DNA of 64,000 nucleotides from Lucinisca nassula (taxonomy: Eukaryota > Mollusca > Bivalvia > Lucinida > Lucinidae), in the NCBI GenBank assembly GCA_963580285.1, contig OY757012.1, forward strand, positions 169,496,652-169,560,651. The letters are read 5' to 3'. The notes beneath the pieces were generated by a model. It saw only the letters and a list, made by a program, of their open reading frames with translations, was not told the origin of the DNA and searched no databases. Positions 20,562-30,344 of the stretch are shown piece after piece. How positions within the stretch are numbered: the first letter of the stretch is position 1; each line of letters begins with the position of its first letter. A program made the translations under genes and the position numbers.

Positions 20562-20859
20562 CGCCTCCGTCCATAGGGGCTTGAAGAAATATATGGGCTG
20601 CATGATGCTTCCACGCAGAGCTGAATCTGGCCCGCAAACTAGTACTGGTAAACCGCTTGGAGGATCTAAGCCTATCCAGGAACCGCGGTGCGAGGCGGAC
20701 CGTCCATGCTAATAAACCCTATTGGTTTCATTGAGCGACAGGGCTTGAGATGTTATTTCATCTCAATGTCGGGTAAAAGTCCCACAAAATGGAAGCAACG
20801 TCTCCACAATGACCTTTACAGTGTTGACGGGGACGTTAAACCCCAAATCAATCAAACAA
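20562..20859 (+). mobile_element. SINE (AAAC-tailed) with TSD
   Basis: Near full-length copy from GCGCCTCCGTCCATAGGGGC to CAATCAAACAAA. The flanking repeat ACGAAAATTAAA occurs before it (about 20546-20557, itself doubled just upstream) and after it (about 20861-20872). Confidence 0.82.
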
Positions 20860-20872
20860 AGACGAAAATTAA

Positions 20873-21165
20873 AGAACCAACACTCCCCGGCTTGGATAAA
20901 GAACCAGAAATGCAGAAAGTAAATACATGAATACGCAGCGGAAATCTATTAAAACAACTTTAAAACCTAGATTCTATCGACGATATAGATATATACCCGA
21001 AAGCAACAGAAATTAGAGAGAATTTCCAGTATCGGCAAAAGGAATTAAAACATCTAGAAGCAAAGAAATCAATTTTATTGTTCAAGAATATGAAGTATTG
21101 GTTGATTAAAAGACAAAGACGACTTACACACAAAAAGAAGCAAAAAAAAAAAAAAAAAAAAATAA
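20873..21165 (+). other. Possible retroelement remnant and poly-A run
   Basis: Frames rich in charged residues (YRQKELKHLEAKKSILLFKN near 21032-21091) end in an A-run at 21146-21163. They could be a decayed part of the LTR element upstream. Not recognised as any domain. Confidence 0.25.
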
Positions 21166-21201
21166 AAAGACAACTGCAAATGGTGTACCCGTCACATCAG
21201 C

Positions 21202-21481
21202 CATTACGATAACACGCCCGTGCGACATAGTGCATTTTTTCACATCTCCAAAATGGCTACTTTTCGGATGAAAATCCGTGATATTTTTCTTACAAACACT
21301 GCAAACATAGGTTGTGGGTGCTCGTTAGAACCGCCTCATTGAGGCGGTTCTAACGAGTACCCACAACCTATGTTTTGGGGCAAAAATAAGAAAAATAATG
21401 AATACCCCCGTAAACCCCAGTTTTCTCTATATAAAGTGGGGTTTAGTGGGGTGTTCATTTCACGGACTTGTTCACGTGATG
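21202..21481 (-). mobile_element. Palindromic MITE, family B (copy 5)
   Basis: Minus orientation, ends CATTACGATAACACGCC and GGACTTGTTCACGTGATG, intact palindrome about 21310-21370. Confidence 0.85.
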
Positions 21482-21767
21482 TAAAGCAAACTAGATAAAG
21501 AGTTCAGACAGAAGAAAGTCACGCAGAAAGAAGAAGGGAATAGGATATTTATTTATTTATTATTATTTTAATTTTCAGACGGAAATAGGCTTGACATTTC
21601 AAATTTATCGTCTGCTGAGGGACGATTCACATGTAATGTCATGGCTTATTTTCGGAGAATAAAATGCCGTCTCTTGACATTAGCCTAATCGACGGTTTAA
21701 TGGTTTATGCTCCTAATATAAACTGCCAAAATTTCGTTGTCCCGTAACTATCTACCTTTCCCGTATT

Positions 21768-22024
21768 ATCACGGAAAACACGCCTCCTCGTGAACCCCGC
21801 TTTTATATAGTAAAATTGGGGTTTGTGGGGGTAAACCTTTTTTCTCATTTCTGCTCTAAAATATAAATTGTGGGTACTCGTTAGGACCGCCTCAATGAGG
21901 CGGTTCTAACGTGTACCCACAATCTATAGTTTGAGCAGAAATAAGAAAATATAAAAAACAATTCATCTTCATTTTGTCGGCGGTTAAGTTTACAATGCAT
22001 TTGTATTGGCGTGTCTTCGTAATG
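21768..22024 (+). mobile_element. Palindromic MITE, family A, next to a host exon
   Basis: Ends ATCACGGAAAACACGCC and GGCGTGTCTTCGTAATG, intact core at about 21867-21928. TCTACCTTTCCCGTATT (21751-21767) before it and TCTACCTTTCCTGTTTT (22027-22043) after it agree at 15 of 17 positions, suggesting a target duplication. It lies about 30 bp beyond the splice donor of the SPEC3/Stum exon, i.e. inside that intron. Confidence 0.8.
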
Positions 22025-22054
22025 TTTCTACCTTTCCTGTTTTTCTCTACATAC

Positions 22055-22296
22055 CTAAACCCGGAAGCAGAATATTCAGCACCAAACACGTCACCGCCAC
22101 CGTCTTTGTCATTGCTGGTATTGAGTCCCGTAACGAAGAATCATTACTATCACTGTGTTTGTGCTCCCGCGAACCAGATCTATGATGAATTGGTGGAGTC
22201 GTCGAACCTTGAACATATCCATGCAAATGTGGTCGACTGTATCCTTGGTACTGTCGACGCTGCACGTGCGGAGACGGCGTTGGGGTCGATACCCCA
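22055..22296 (-). CDS. stum: Exon of a SPEC3/Stum-family membrane protein
   Basis: The minus-strand frame has a hydrophilic N-terminal part rich in Ser, His, Pro and Arg (HVQRRQYQGYSRPHLHGYVQ). Then SLRDSIPAMTKTVAV and CLVLNILLPGLG follow, and the exon stops at a donor, TTTAG|GTATGT, after the first base of the last Gly codon. IP, a few residues, VAV-C-LN, then PGLG is the start of the SPEC3/Stum domain. Stum is needed for mechanosensory signalling in Drosophila, and SPEC3 is a cilia-associated sea urchin protein. The hydrophobic VAVTCLVLNILLPGLG would be the first membrane segment. The acceptor is probably TTTGCAG before 22296, or TTGTAG about 25 bases upstream. The remaining domain exons were not found in the window. 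Confidence 0.65.
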
Positions 22297-22339
22297 CTGC
22301 AAACAACTTGCATTTTATCTACAACACACAAAGGTAATC

Positions 22340-23560
22340 CAGAAATAAATACCAGTGAACTGTTACTGAAAACGTTTCTGATAAAGCATATTACATTTGC
22401 TGTATTTCTCTTTTCTAAACTAGTTTGCTTTTAGCCGAGGAATTATCCAAGATGCTGTCAGTGCTTGCTGTCAGAACTGCACATGTTAACACATAACAAT
22501 ATCGTATTTGTCTGCTGCGAACTTGTCAACAGCGTAGCATATCTTTTTAACAAGTCACGCGCTCGCGAGAATGTCGTCTGCGTCGATGCCAATAGTACAG
22601 AGCAGATTTTCTGGCTTCAGATGAACGCTCCATAAAAATATCGTACGACACCAGCAACGACTGAGATCAGGTGGTGCATGCGCTCAGTCTGATCAGCTTC
22701 TTTACAAACTGTTGTATTAATTATGTTTTACTTGTGGAACGTTGCTCGAACTTGTCAGATTTTAACTCTTGCACCAGCTGGTCTAAGCCTGCACTGAAAA
22801 CGTTTGATTTTACGTGTGATGGAGCATTGTTTTGGTTTCAGCTGATCTCAGGCACAATAAATGGTGCACATTGGCAATAGCAATCAACACAGAATATGAT
22901 AAGACATATACATCCCTGCGGTTTAATCAGAGTCATCACAGGTCGCACGATTCATCTATTGATCCTGAGGTATCCATAGAGAGGACAGTGATCTCCTAAA
23001 TCACTAGCGCGTATATACAAACTCATCTGATCCTTTACCGAGCGCAAACGCGAACTTGTAACTTTTGCTGTGATCCTTGCTCAGATGCTCTCGAGCTGTT
23101 GTAATTGATTATTGCTTGCTGCGAAAGGGCGAACTATTATAGAAGATAAGATTTACTCTTGTCATTCTGTTCTACTGGCTTGAGCATTTTGTCCTGAGAT
23201 TTTGTCCAATATCTCAAATAGCATATGCTAGCAGCCATTGCAGTATGTGTGATTATAGATCATCTTTAGGTAAGTTGAAAAAATGTCTTATTACGGCGGA
23301 ACCAAACAGCAAGCCAGAGAATCTGCCTCAATGATAAGACCTACAAATGAGAAATGATAAGACCTACAAATGAGAACTGTGTTCAGCAAACAGTTTACAT
23401 AAAATCTGTGCTATCGATTTGGATTCTTGTCAATAGCTGTCATCGGGTCAATCTCTAGACGACTGTGTTGTATATTTCCGTTAATGAATATATGACATGT
23501 CATCAAAATGTATAAAATAGATATCGTAAGCGAGAAATAGTTAGAGGATATTTACTTTTT
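22340..23560. other. Apparently single-copy DNA upstream of the Stum-like exon
   Basis: No repeat family from this window and no supportable ORF. It is the most likely stretch to be intron or regulatory DNA of the Stum-like gene, by position only. Confidence 0.35.
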
Positions 23561-23570
23561 TTAGATGGAT

Positions 23571-23695
23571 ACCAAAAATATTTCATCGAGTGTGTTCAAA
23601 AATATCAGATTTTTCACGAGTGCGAAGCACGAGTGAAAATTCAGCTGTTTTTAACACACGAGATGAAATATTTTTGATATTTATCAAAAAAGGTA
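23571..23695. repeat. Hairpin repeat with GTGCGAAGCACGAG centre
   Basis: Arms ACCAAAAATATTTCATCGAG and its complement near 23660-23682 enclose an inner hairpin TTTTCACGAGTGCGAAGCAC...GTGAAAA. A fold-back repeat. Confidence 0.6.
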
Positions 23696-24039
23696 AATTT
23701 TCTTTTTATTTTATAATATTTTAGGACACTTACTGTAATTGATCAATATCGGATCTTACGTCACAATTTTTGACTTTGCTATGACGTCACAACTGTCAGA
23801 TGCAACACAAACAGGTCGCCATTTTTAATACCGCATTTTTACTGTTCAAAGAGTGCTTTTGAAGGTATTTTACAGAATTATTTTATAGATAACATACGGA
23901 TTTACGCGAAATAAGTAGTCAGGGCTGCTACTGTGAAAATAAAATGGTCATGTTATTTTTCACTCTGTGAAAATATCATTTATATCACTTTTATTTGTTT
24001 CCGATATGCATTGATTTCACTGCTATGTATAAAATAATT

Positions 24040-24380
24040 GGCAGTGACGTACTAGTAGATAGTGACGTCACAGCATGTTGTTGTTATGAACTTTGCAAAG
24101 CTTTACAGTAAAATAGGTAAAATAGACGGCTGCGTCACTGCCATCTATTTGCTGACTACATTAGCTATTTCATCGTTAGACGCACAAGCTTTGCAAAAAA
24201 AACATGCTGTGACGTCACTGTCTACTATTCCTCGACGGACAGTACTGACAATACTGTCTGTCGAGCAATAGTTGACAGTGACTTCACCACATGTTTTTGT
24301 TACGAACATGGCGACGGACAGTACTGTCTGTCGAGGAATAGTTGACAGTGACTTCACCACATGTTTTGTTTATGACGACG
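24040..24380. repeat. Inverted and direct repeats rich in TGACGTCA
   Basis: Stem of about 45 bp: GTGACGTCACAGCATG and GAACTTTGCAAAGCTT (24062-24104) against AAGCTTTGCAAAAA...CATGCTGTGACGTCAC (24188-24218). It is followed by two direct units of about 60 bp with ACTGTCTGTCGAG and AATAGTTGACAGTGACTTCA (24255-24310, 24323-24375). A third unit lies at 24684-24745. Confidence 0.65.
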
Positions 24381-24683
24381 CACAGTATAGTCTTTCAAAA
24401 CGCAGTGAGACGTGAATGCACTTTTAATTTTGGACTAGTCCGCGTTTTAGGTAAATCGCCTTCAATTGGGATTTTATAGTGGGCGATATAGTTTTACTGA
24501 GGATCGTACTGCATCATATTAACCACTTGGCCACGCATTCTACATAATGACATTATCAATAAAAACTTATTTATAATTTTAAAATCCTGTGAAAAAAGAA
24601 ATCCGAAACCTGCTTCCCCTAAAACATGGAATAGTCTTAGCACGCTTGAAAGTTAAACTCTCAAAGGTCGTTGATAAACTATA

Positions 24684-24815
24684 CTGTCTGTCGAGGAATA
24701 GTTGACAGTGACGTCACCGAATGTTTTTGTTATGAACTATGCAAAGCTTTTGGGTCTAACGGTAAAACAGCTAAAATAGTCAGCTACGTCACTATCTTCT
24801 ATTTGTCGGCGGACT
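24684..24815 (+). repeat. Third unit of the 24-kb repeat
   Basis: ACTGTCTGTCGAGGAATAG, TTGACAGTGACGTCACC and ACTATGCAAAGCTTTTGGG recur. This copy carries an intact TGACGTCA octamer at 24709-24716. Confidence 0.55.
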
Positions 24816-25048
24816 GTATATGTATTTTGAAAGGAGTATTGCACTGATATTGGTGGATATTGTCCCTTTCATCGAAAGTCACTCACAAGATCTCAAATCG
24901 AGGGGCAATATTCATAAATTTATGTCAGTGCAAAAATCTTTTTATAATATGGCTGTAAATATGTTTCGTTGTCGGTCTCAAAATTGCCATTGCCGTACGA
25001 CGTCTTCAGGGGCCAGTTGGTCGAAACTAACGACATCGTTAGTTAATA

Positions 25049-25292
25049 TGGGCCCCGTCAAGCGATTTTGGTACTTATCGCCTAGGCGAGCAGCGAAGGT
25101 TCAGGCGAGCCTGCGCATCCGCGCAGTCGGTCTCGCCAGAACCTTCGCTGCTCGCTCATACAAGCAGTGAATCAAGAGGAACCTTCAGACAGAAAACCAT
25201 ATCCCTGGCCCCTCTGAATGGCTGGGCATGCGCAGTTAAAATTTGTCATGACGGAATGCTCGAAGACACAAAATCGCTTGGCGGGGCTCATA
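25049..25292 (+). mobile_element. MITE family E (copy 1)
   Basis: Ends TGGGCCCCGTCAAGCGATTT and AAATCGCTTGGCGGGGCTCA are inverted. The inner palindrome is GCGAGCAGCGAAGGTTC...GAACCTTCGCTGCTCGC (about 25087-25156). Further copies at 49387-49622 and 50544-50754. Confidence 0.75.
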
Positions 25293-25491
25293 TATCTTCT
25301 TGCATAAAATCCTATGAACACAGCTGTTTGAAGGTATTCTTGACTGGACCAGAAACCGTGTTCAAACAACAAAACCCATGTTCAAATTATGAAATTCACG
25401 TGCTGTTTGAACATGGATTTTGATATTTTATATGACAGGTAATAGGAGGTAATGGTCAAGTGTGACCTACTCAGTATATGAAACTAGATCA

Positions 25492-26828
25492 TACGAGGAC
25501 TGTTCAAATATGAATGCAACTAAGCACATAAAAATGATTCCGTGATAGATTTCGATGAAAAATTTATTTTGTCCCCTCAAAGTATTCCCCTTTGACAGAT
25601 ATACAAACTTTCAGTCTTCTGATTCAATCATTGAATGCATTTTGGTAGTCTTTTCGAGGTATACTATGATGGCACTGGAATATTGCAGAACCGAAGTGTT
25701 TGCGCTGTACAAATTTTCGACCAGAAAGGTATTGTTTCAGCCGCGGGAACAAAAAAAAAAGTCACACGGGGCAAGGTCAGGGGAATACGGGGGGTGAGGG
25801 AGTTCAACAACCTTTTCCTGCTTCAGAGTCTTGCACAATGAACGCCTTGTGCGATGACGCATTGTCATGTAGCAATCTGACATTGGCCAAACCAGTTGCG
25901 GGTCTTCGTTCTTTGAAATATTTCTTCAAATTCCGAAGAACTTTATTCTTGTAAAACTTCGCATTTACAGATTTGCCTTTAGGCACAGCAACCTGAATAG
26001 CAGGGCCCTGATTTGAAAAGAATACAGCGTACATTACCTTCTTGACGCTGATGGTCCGCTTTGCAATGCATGGTCTTTTGCAATACTTTGTTGCGCATAT
26101 TTTGTTCTGAATCTTTCTTTTTTGGCTAAAAAAGTGAACCCATGTCTCGTCACCTGTGATGACATTAGCGAAAGACCGTGCATTGTAATTTGAAAACTTT
26201 TTAAGCAACTTCTTGGCGTACTGAACGCGTGTCTTTTTCTGCTCATCTGTCAACAGATGGGGAATCCACAGATCTTTCTCATTTTCAAATCCCGTTTCAG
26301 AATTGTATGAGCTGCTCCTAATGAGATGCCAACCATATTAGCTATTTGCCTAGTGGTGTATCGTGCATCGGTAGCAACTATTTCTTTCACTCTAGCAACC
26401 ATCTTGGCAGATGTTGCTCTTTTCGGCCGACGATCATGTGGTGTATCTTCTGTTGATCCTAGCCCACAGCTGAATTTATTACACCAACGAAAAACTGTCG
26501 GAAAAGACATTTCATTATGCCCATAAACCGAACATATTTCATCAAAAATGTCTTTGCATCGTATACCAAGAATACAACGATTCTTAATATAGGACCGTAT
26601 TTCAACCGTGTACTCTGACCTTCTTCCAACCATGTTTTGTATTAGTATACAAGAGTAGACAGTGTTTATCGAACGATATACATGGCTAAAGTGGACGGAT
26701 TTTAACAGGTTTGGTATCAATGTATAGGTAAAATGTTTTTCTACGCTGTGATATTTATTTCCAGGTGATTTTCGCATTAGTGCATGAGAAAGCGTTCTAC
26801 TTGCATTCATATTTGAACAGTCCTCGTA
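25492..26828 (-). mobile_element. mariner transposon (DD34D), nearly complete
   Basis: 1.34 kb between TA dinucleotides with perfect inverted ends ACGAGGACTGTTCAAATATG (25493-25512) and complement (26808-26827). It carries one minus-strand transposase gene (annotated separately). It sits between two unrelated repeats: a microsatellite-associated sequence on the left and PLE sequence on the right. Confidence 0.9.
25650..26632 (-). pseudogene. mariner transposase, two or more frameshifts
   Basis: Start MVGRRSEYTVEIRSYIKNR at 26632. The N-terminal half carries paired helix-turn-helix motifs with DIFDEICSVYGHNEMSFPTV and RWCNKF. A WIPHLL-type linker is lost by a frameshift near 26255. The C-terminal half, starting MTDEQKKTRVQYAKK at 26253, has the first catalytic Asp in TGDETWVHFF and the second in LLHDNASSHK. 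A second frameshift near 25830 puts the third motif, PHPPYSPDLAPCDF, in another frame. The catalytic triad is recognisable, so decay is recent. Role: cut-and-paste transposition at TA. Confidence 0.88.
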
Positions 26829-27433
26829 AACTACGCAAAGCCTTTTCTAAGTTTTATAAACGTCATTCCGATTTGGTTTCAAAATTCAATGTTGGACTTT
26901 AATCTCTTCTGCATTCAGGTCTATCGGAACCCGAATTTTATGGTGACTTAGTATATAAATTCCGAAAAATATATACTTGCAATGACGTCAGTACCGAATT
27001 TCATAAAATCTTCCTTCGATATAAAAGGATTGGGTATGACATGAATGTTATACGACAGACTGCGTGCATGATAGTTAACCCAATCACGGTTGGTAACTTT
27101 GCTTCCTTCTTAATTGTACGCCAGTGGGTCAGTCTTCGGATTCTATAACGGTTCCAGCGTAAAGTTTACTTGAAATTAAAATTTCATTTTATGTAATGTT
27201 GGTTGGTACCCGAATCTCTGTCTCTGTTCGGGCCCATCGAAGTCTAACTGTTGGTTTTCTATTCTCCAACATTTCAGTTATTACTTGCTGTCGAATCTTT
27301 ACCATTGTTTCATCTTTGTGGTTATTTGATTTTTGCGTTCTCGGAGATGTTGCTTCATGCGGACTGAACAAATAATTTGTCTAAATCGCGACGGAAGTAT
27401 AAGAACGGGGATTTCGGCCGCGTAAAATCGATT
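26829..27433 (+). pseudogene. Penelope-like element, RT C-terminus and 3' region
   Basis: Plus-strand frame resembling KLRKAFSKFYRRHSDLISKF of the copy at 39013, then SEPEFYGDLVYKFRKIY, RQTACMIVNPITVGNF and a frameshift near 27115. A non-coding 3' region with the CTGTTGGTTTTC, TTGCTGTCGA and GCGTAAAATCGATT blocks common to all PLE copies here follows. It continues after a MITE at 27715-27995. Confidence 0.75.
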
Positions 27434-27714
27434 CATCACGAAAACACGCCTATATAATTTTGACCCCCTTGAACCCCACTTTTATATGGTAAAACTGGGG
27501 TTTCCGGGGGTATACCTTATTTTTCTTATTTCTGTTCTAAAATATAGATTGTGGGTACTCGTTAGAACCGCCTCGATGAGGCGGTTCTAACGAGTGCCCA
27601 CAATCTTTATTTTGAGCAGTAATAAGAAAAATATTACAATTTTTCATCTTAAAATTTTCATTTTTTTCGGCGATCAAGGTGGTAATGTAATTGTATAGGC
27701 GTGTTTGCGTAATG
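27434..27714 (+). mobile_element. Palindromic MITE, family A, inside PLE 3' region
   Basis: Complete copy from CATCACGAAAACACGCC to GTGTTTGCGTAATG with an intact palindrome. The host PLE sequence CGATTTAAGCCCC is split into CGATT and TTAAGCCCC, i.e. at most 2 bp duplicated at this site. Confidence 0.88.
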
Positions 27715-27995
27715 TTAAGCCCCATTTTTCACTGACCGTTCAAAGGCGGTTCTTCTGTCGCGATTAATTTTTGTTATAGTTCGTCTTTCAATGTGTGTAT
27801 CGCTTGTATCTTTTTGTTTTGGATAGCCAATTGGTCATTTTGTGGGAAAGTAATTGTCCTTTTGGCTTTTCGCTGTTGGTGTTTCCATTAAGGTCTACAT
27901 ATTTCATGTCTGTGTTTCTTTCCCTTTGATGTCTCTGATGGGAGATGTGGGTTAAATGTATCGATTTCTGATCATTGTCTTTACTTTTATTTTGA
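27715..27995 (+). repeat. PLE 3' tail
   Basis: Continuation of the 26829 element, TTCACTGACCGTTC, TTGGATAGCC, TTTGTGGGAAAGTAATTGTCC, to the common end near TTTACTTTTATTTT. Confidence 0.7.
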
Positions 27996-28164
27996 TCATT
28001 TGATATGGCAAGTATGCTAATATTTGTGTTGAAAAAAAGTGTAAGTAGCTATTGCAAATACAGACGCTACTCTATTTTTTTTTTCAGCAAAATAACACTA
28101 TATTATATATTATCCTTACTAGAACTGTTAACAGTTTGACCACTAACGAGCTCGTTAAGCTAAC

Positions 28165-28438
28165 CATCACGTGAACAAGTCCGTGAAATGAAGACCCCAC
28201 TAAACCCTACTTTGTATAGAGAAAACTGGGGTTTACGGGGGTAAACATTATTTTTCTTATTTCTTTTCCAAGACATAGGTTGTGAGTACTCGTTAGAACC
28301 GCCTCATTGAGGCGGTTCTAACGACCCAAAACCTATTTTATGAGCATTTATAAGAATAATATCACGAATTTTCATCAGATTAGTAGCCATTTTGGAGATG
28401 TGAAAAATGCACTGTGTCGCACGGCCGAGTTATCGTAC
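28165..28438 (+). mobile_element. Palindromic MITE, family B (copy 6)
   Basis: From CATCACGTGAACAAGTCCG to GAGTTATCGTA. Palindrome present but the right arm is shortened (ACGACCCAAAACC). Confidence 0.8.
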
Positions 28439-28800
28439 TGGATGTCTTGCGTCAGCACGCACGTTCTTCGAATTTTGTTGTTCATTTCTAATCATCAACA
28501 TGATCAAATATTTATAGTTACACATTAAAACCTGATAGGTTATATACGGTGAATTATCGACATCACCGGCAGGGGTTCGTTTTCAAAATCGTTAATCAAA
28601 ATGTCTTCTTTTTCGTATTTAAATACACTTTACAAACTTACTATATAAGCATTCATGTATTTTTAGGCTTGCCATATGCACTACCAGGGAAATTTAAGAT
28701 TTGGCAAACTAAAGTACGAATGTGGTTCTTCGGTTTACTCGTTAAGTCAGACTTCTTTAGGTTACACGTTTTCTATCGTTCTGTCTGCTTCACTTCAATG
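28439..28800. other. Unassigned DNA with a weak open frame
   Basis: A 125-codon plus-strand frame (28549-28926) crosses this area and runs into a MITE; it has no recognised domain. The segment after TTTTTAG at 28661-28667 (GLPYALPGKFKIWQTKVRMW) has an acceptor-like start, but evidence for an exon is too weak to call. Confidence 0.2.
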
Positions 28801-28899
28801 CATCCGGCGTTAACCCTCATCCCGCTGAACATCAAAACCCCTACCCTTGAGGATCTATACTGTCATTCAGTTTGCAAAGGTGCATGGATACATTCTATC

Positions 28900-29179
28900 C
28901 ATCATGTTAACAAGTCCGTGTTATAAACACCCCTCAAAATCCCACTTTATAGAGAGAAAACTTTGGTTTGTATGGGTATACATTATTTTGTTTATTTCTA
29001 CTCCAACAGATAGGCTGTGGGTACTCGTTAGAACCGCCTCAGTGAGGCGGTTCTAACGAGCACCAATAACCTATGTTTGATTTAGAAATAAGTAAAATGT
29101 GACAAAATTTCATCAGAAAAAGAACCGTTTTCGGGATACGAATGAATGTACTATGTCACACGGATGTATTATCGTAATG
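28900..29179 (+). mobile_element. Palindromic MITE, family B (copy 7)
   Basis: From ATCATGTTAACAAGTCCG to GTATTATCGTAATG, palindrome intact at 29018-29064. Its left flank 28806-28890 contains a family D remnant (GAGGATCTATACTG, TTTGCAAAGG). Confidence 0.8.
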
Positions 29180-29244
29180 CAAGGAATATTATCGCCAACC
29201 TATAGTCAGAAATGGATGTGGCTATCACGGTACCAGTTTACTCA

Positions 29245-29412
29245 GCAGTGTAGCGTAGGCCGCGTCTTCCACGAAGTCAAGCAACGCGATCACCCATCCA
29301 ATCGCCGTTGCTTAACTTCGCGAATAAGTCAACCACTCTACCCGCGTGCCAAAAGAGCCGGCTCCAACAGCGAGGTTGTGGAAGTGGTATTTATCCATAA
29401 CCCTTACATGTA
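29245..29412 (-). repeat. 5S-rRNA-derived SINE-like repeat (copy 1)
   Basis: On the minus strand, CGAAGTTAAGCAACGGCGAT is followed by TGGATGGGTGATCGCG. This matches the conserved 3' half of 5S rRNA (AAGTTAAGCAACG ... TGGATGGGTGACCGC). It is preceded by GAGCCGGCTCTTTTGGCACG. Shortened and embedded, so not a functional 5S gene; a 5S-derived (SINE3-like) repeat is likely. Confidence 0.65.
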
Positions 29413-29531
29413 CATTTATTCTCTCATCTCTTGACTTCGACCCGAAGTCACACATGCCACACCAGCCAACCCGAGGGCAAACAAACTATTCAACAAACTA
29501 GCGGCACTATTTACATCCCACCGCTACCACC

Positions 29532-29645
29532 GATGTAGCGTAAACAGGGTCGTCCACGAAGTCAAGCAACGTGGTCACCCATACGCGACATCCGTTGCTT
29601 AACTTCGCCAAAAGAGCCGGTTCACTAGAAGTGGTATTTATCAAC
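29532..29645 (-). repeat. 5S-rRNA-derived repeat (copy 2)
   Basis: Direct repeat of the preceding copy 280 bp away, with GCGAAGTTAAGCAACGGATG and GGGTGACCACGTTGCTTGAC. Shorter and more diverged. Confidence 0.6.
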
Positions 29646-29941
29646 AATACTCGTTACAGCAGGATAAGGATTATGCGCCGTTTGGTGGAGGTAGAACATA
29701 CGCTCGTATACCTGTCTGTTATGTGAAATTTGTTAAAAATGACAATCTTAACGCAAGCATTCTGGGCTAAAAAATCAGAATACGTCATATTAAAATATTT
29801 CAATTTCCCCCCCAGAAGACCTGTTTTCAGGGAAATTAAGAAAATATCACCATTTGTCGTCTGCTGAATAAGCCAAGATGGTGGGCTTTATTTCAATTCA
29901 CTATTTACGTCATATCGAACCAGTCCGTCGAAAAATAGACA

Positions 29942-30200
29942 CGACTGTATGGTGCTTCCGCTGAATGGGTGATTACACGGAGAGCTAAAGCGCTTAGAAA
30001 GTCTAAGCCTGTCCATGCAAAGCAGTGAGAGTAGGACCGTCGCTGCTTATAAACCCCAGTGGTTTATTTCGGTGGTAGAGCTTGAGATCTCATTTCATCT
30101 CAATGTCAGGTAAACATCCCACAAGACCGGAAATAGCTTCTCCAGAATGACATAAAAAGTATTGACGGGGGCGTAAATCATCAACGCACTAAAAGCAATA
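29942..30200 (+). mobile_element. SINE (AAAC-family), heavily decayed
   Basis: Recognisable from TGGTGCTTCCGC, CGCTTAGAAAGTCTAAGCCTG, TTTCATCTCAATGTCAGGTAAA and GTATTGACGGGGGCGTAAA. Tail eroded. Confidence 0.6.
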
Positions 30201-30344
30201 CAAATGAGTTAGCGCATAACAAACCTACGTTAAGGCTTGTGCGACCAGCAAAAACTCAGATCAGCCTGCGCAATCGCTCATCTGAAAAAAGCTTGATCTT
30301 CAGTTCTGAAAGGCGCCTATATAGTAAACGAGTTTTAATATAAT

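Noticed and set aside
22047..22348. Plus-strand frame across the Stum-like exon (HYYHCVCAPANQIYDELVE)
   Set aside because: It is antisense to the minus-strand exon, which has the SPEC3/Stum match and a correct splice donor.
28549..28926. 125-codon plus-strand frame
   Set aside because: Runs into a family D remnant and a family B MITE; no domain, weak splice signals.
29245..29412. 5S rRNA gene
   Set aside because: Only the 3'-half motifs are present, with rearranged surroundings; no complete 5S molecule or terminator.
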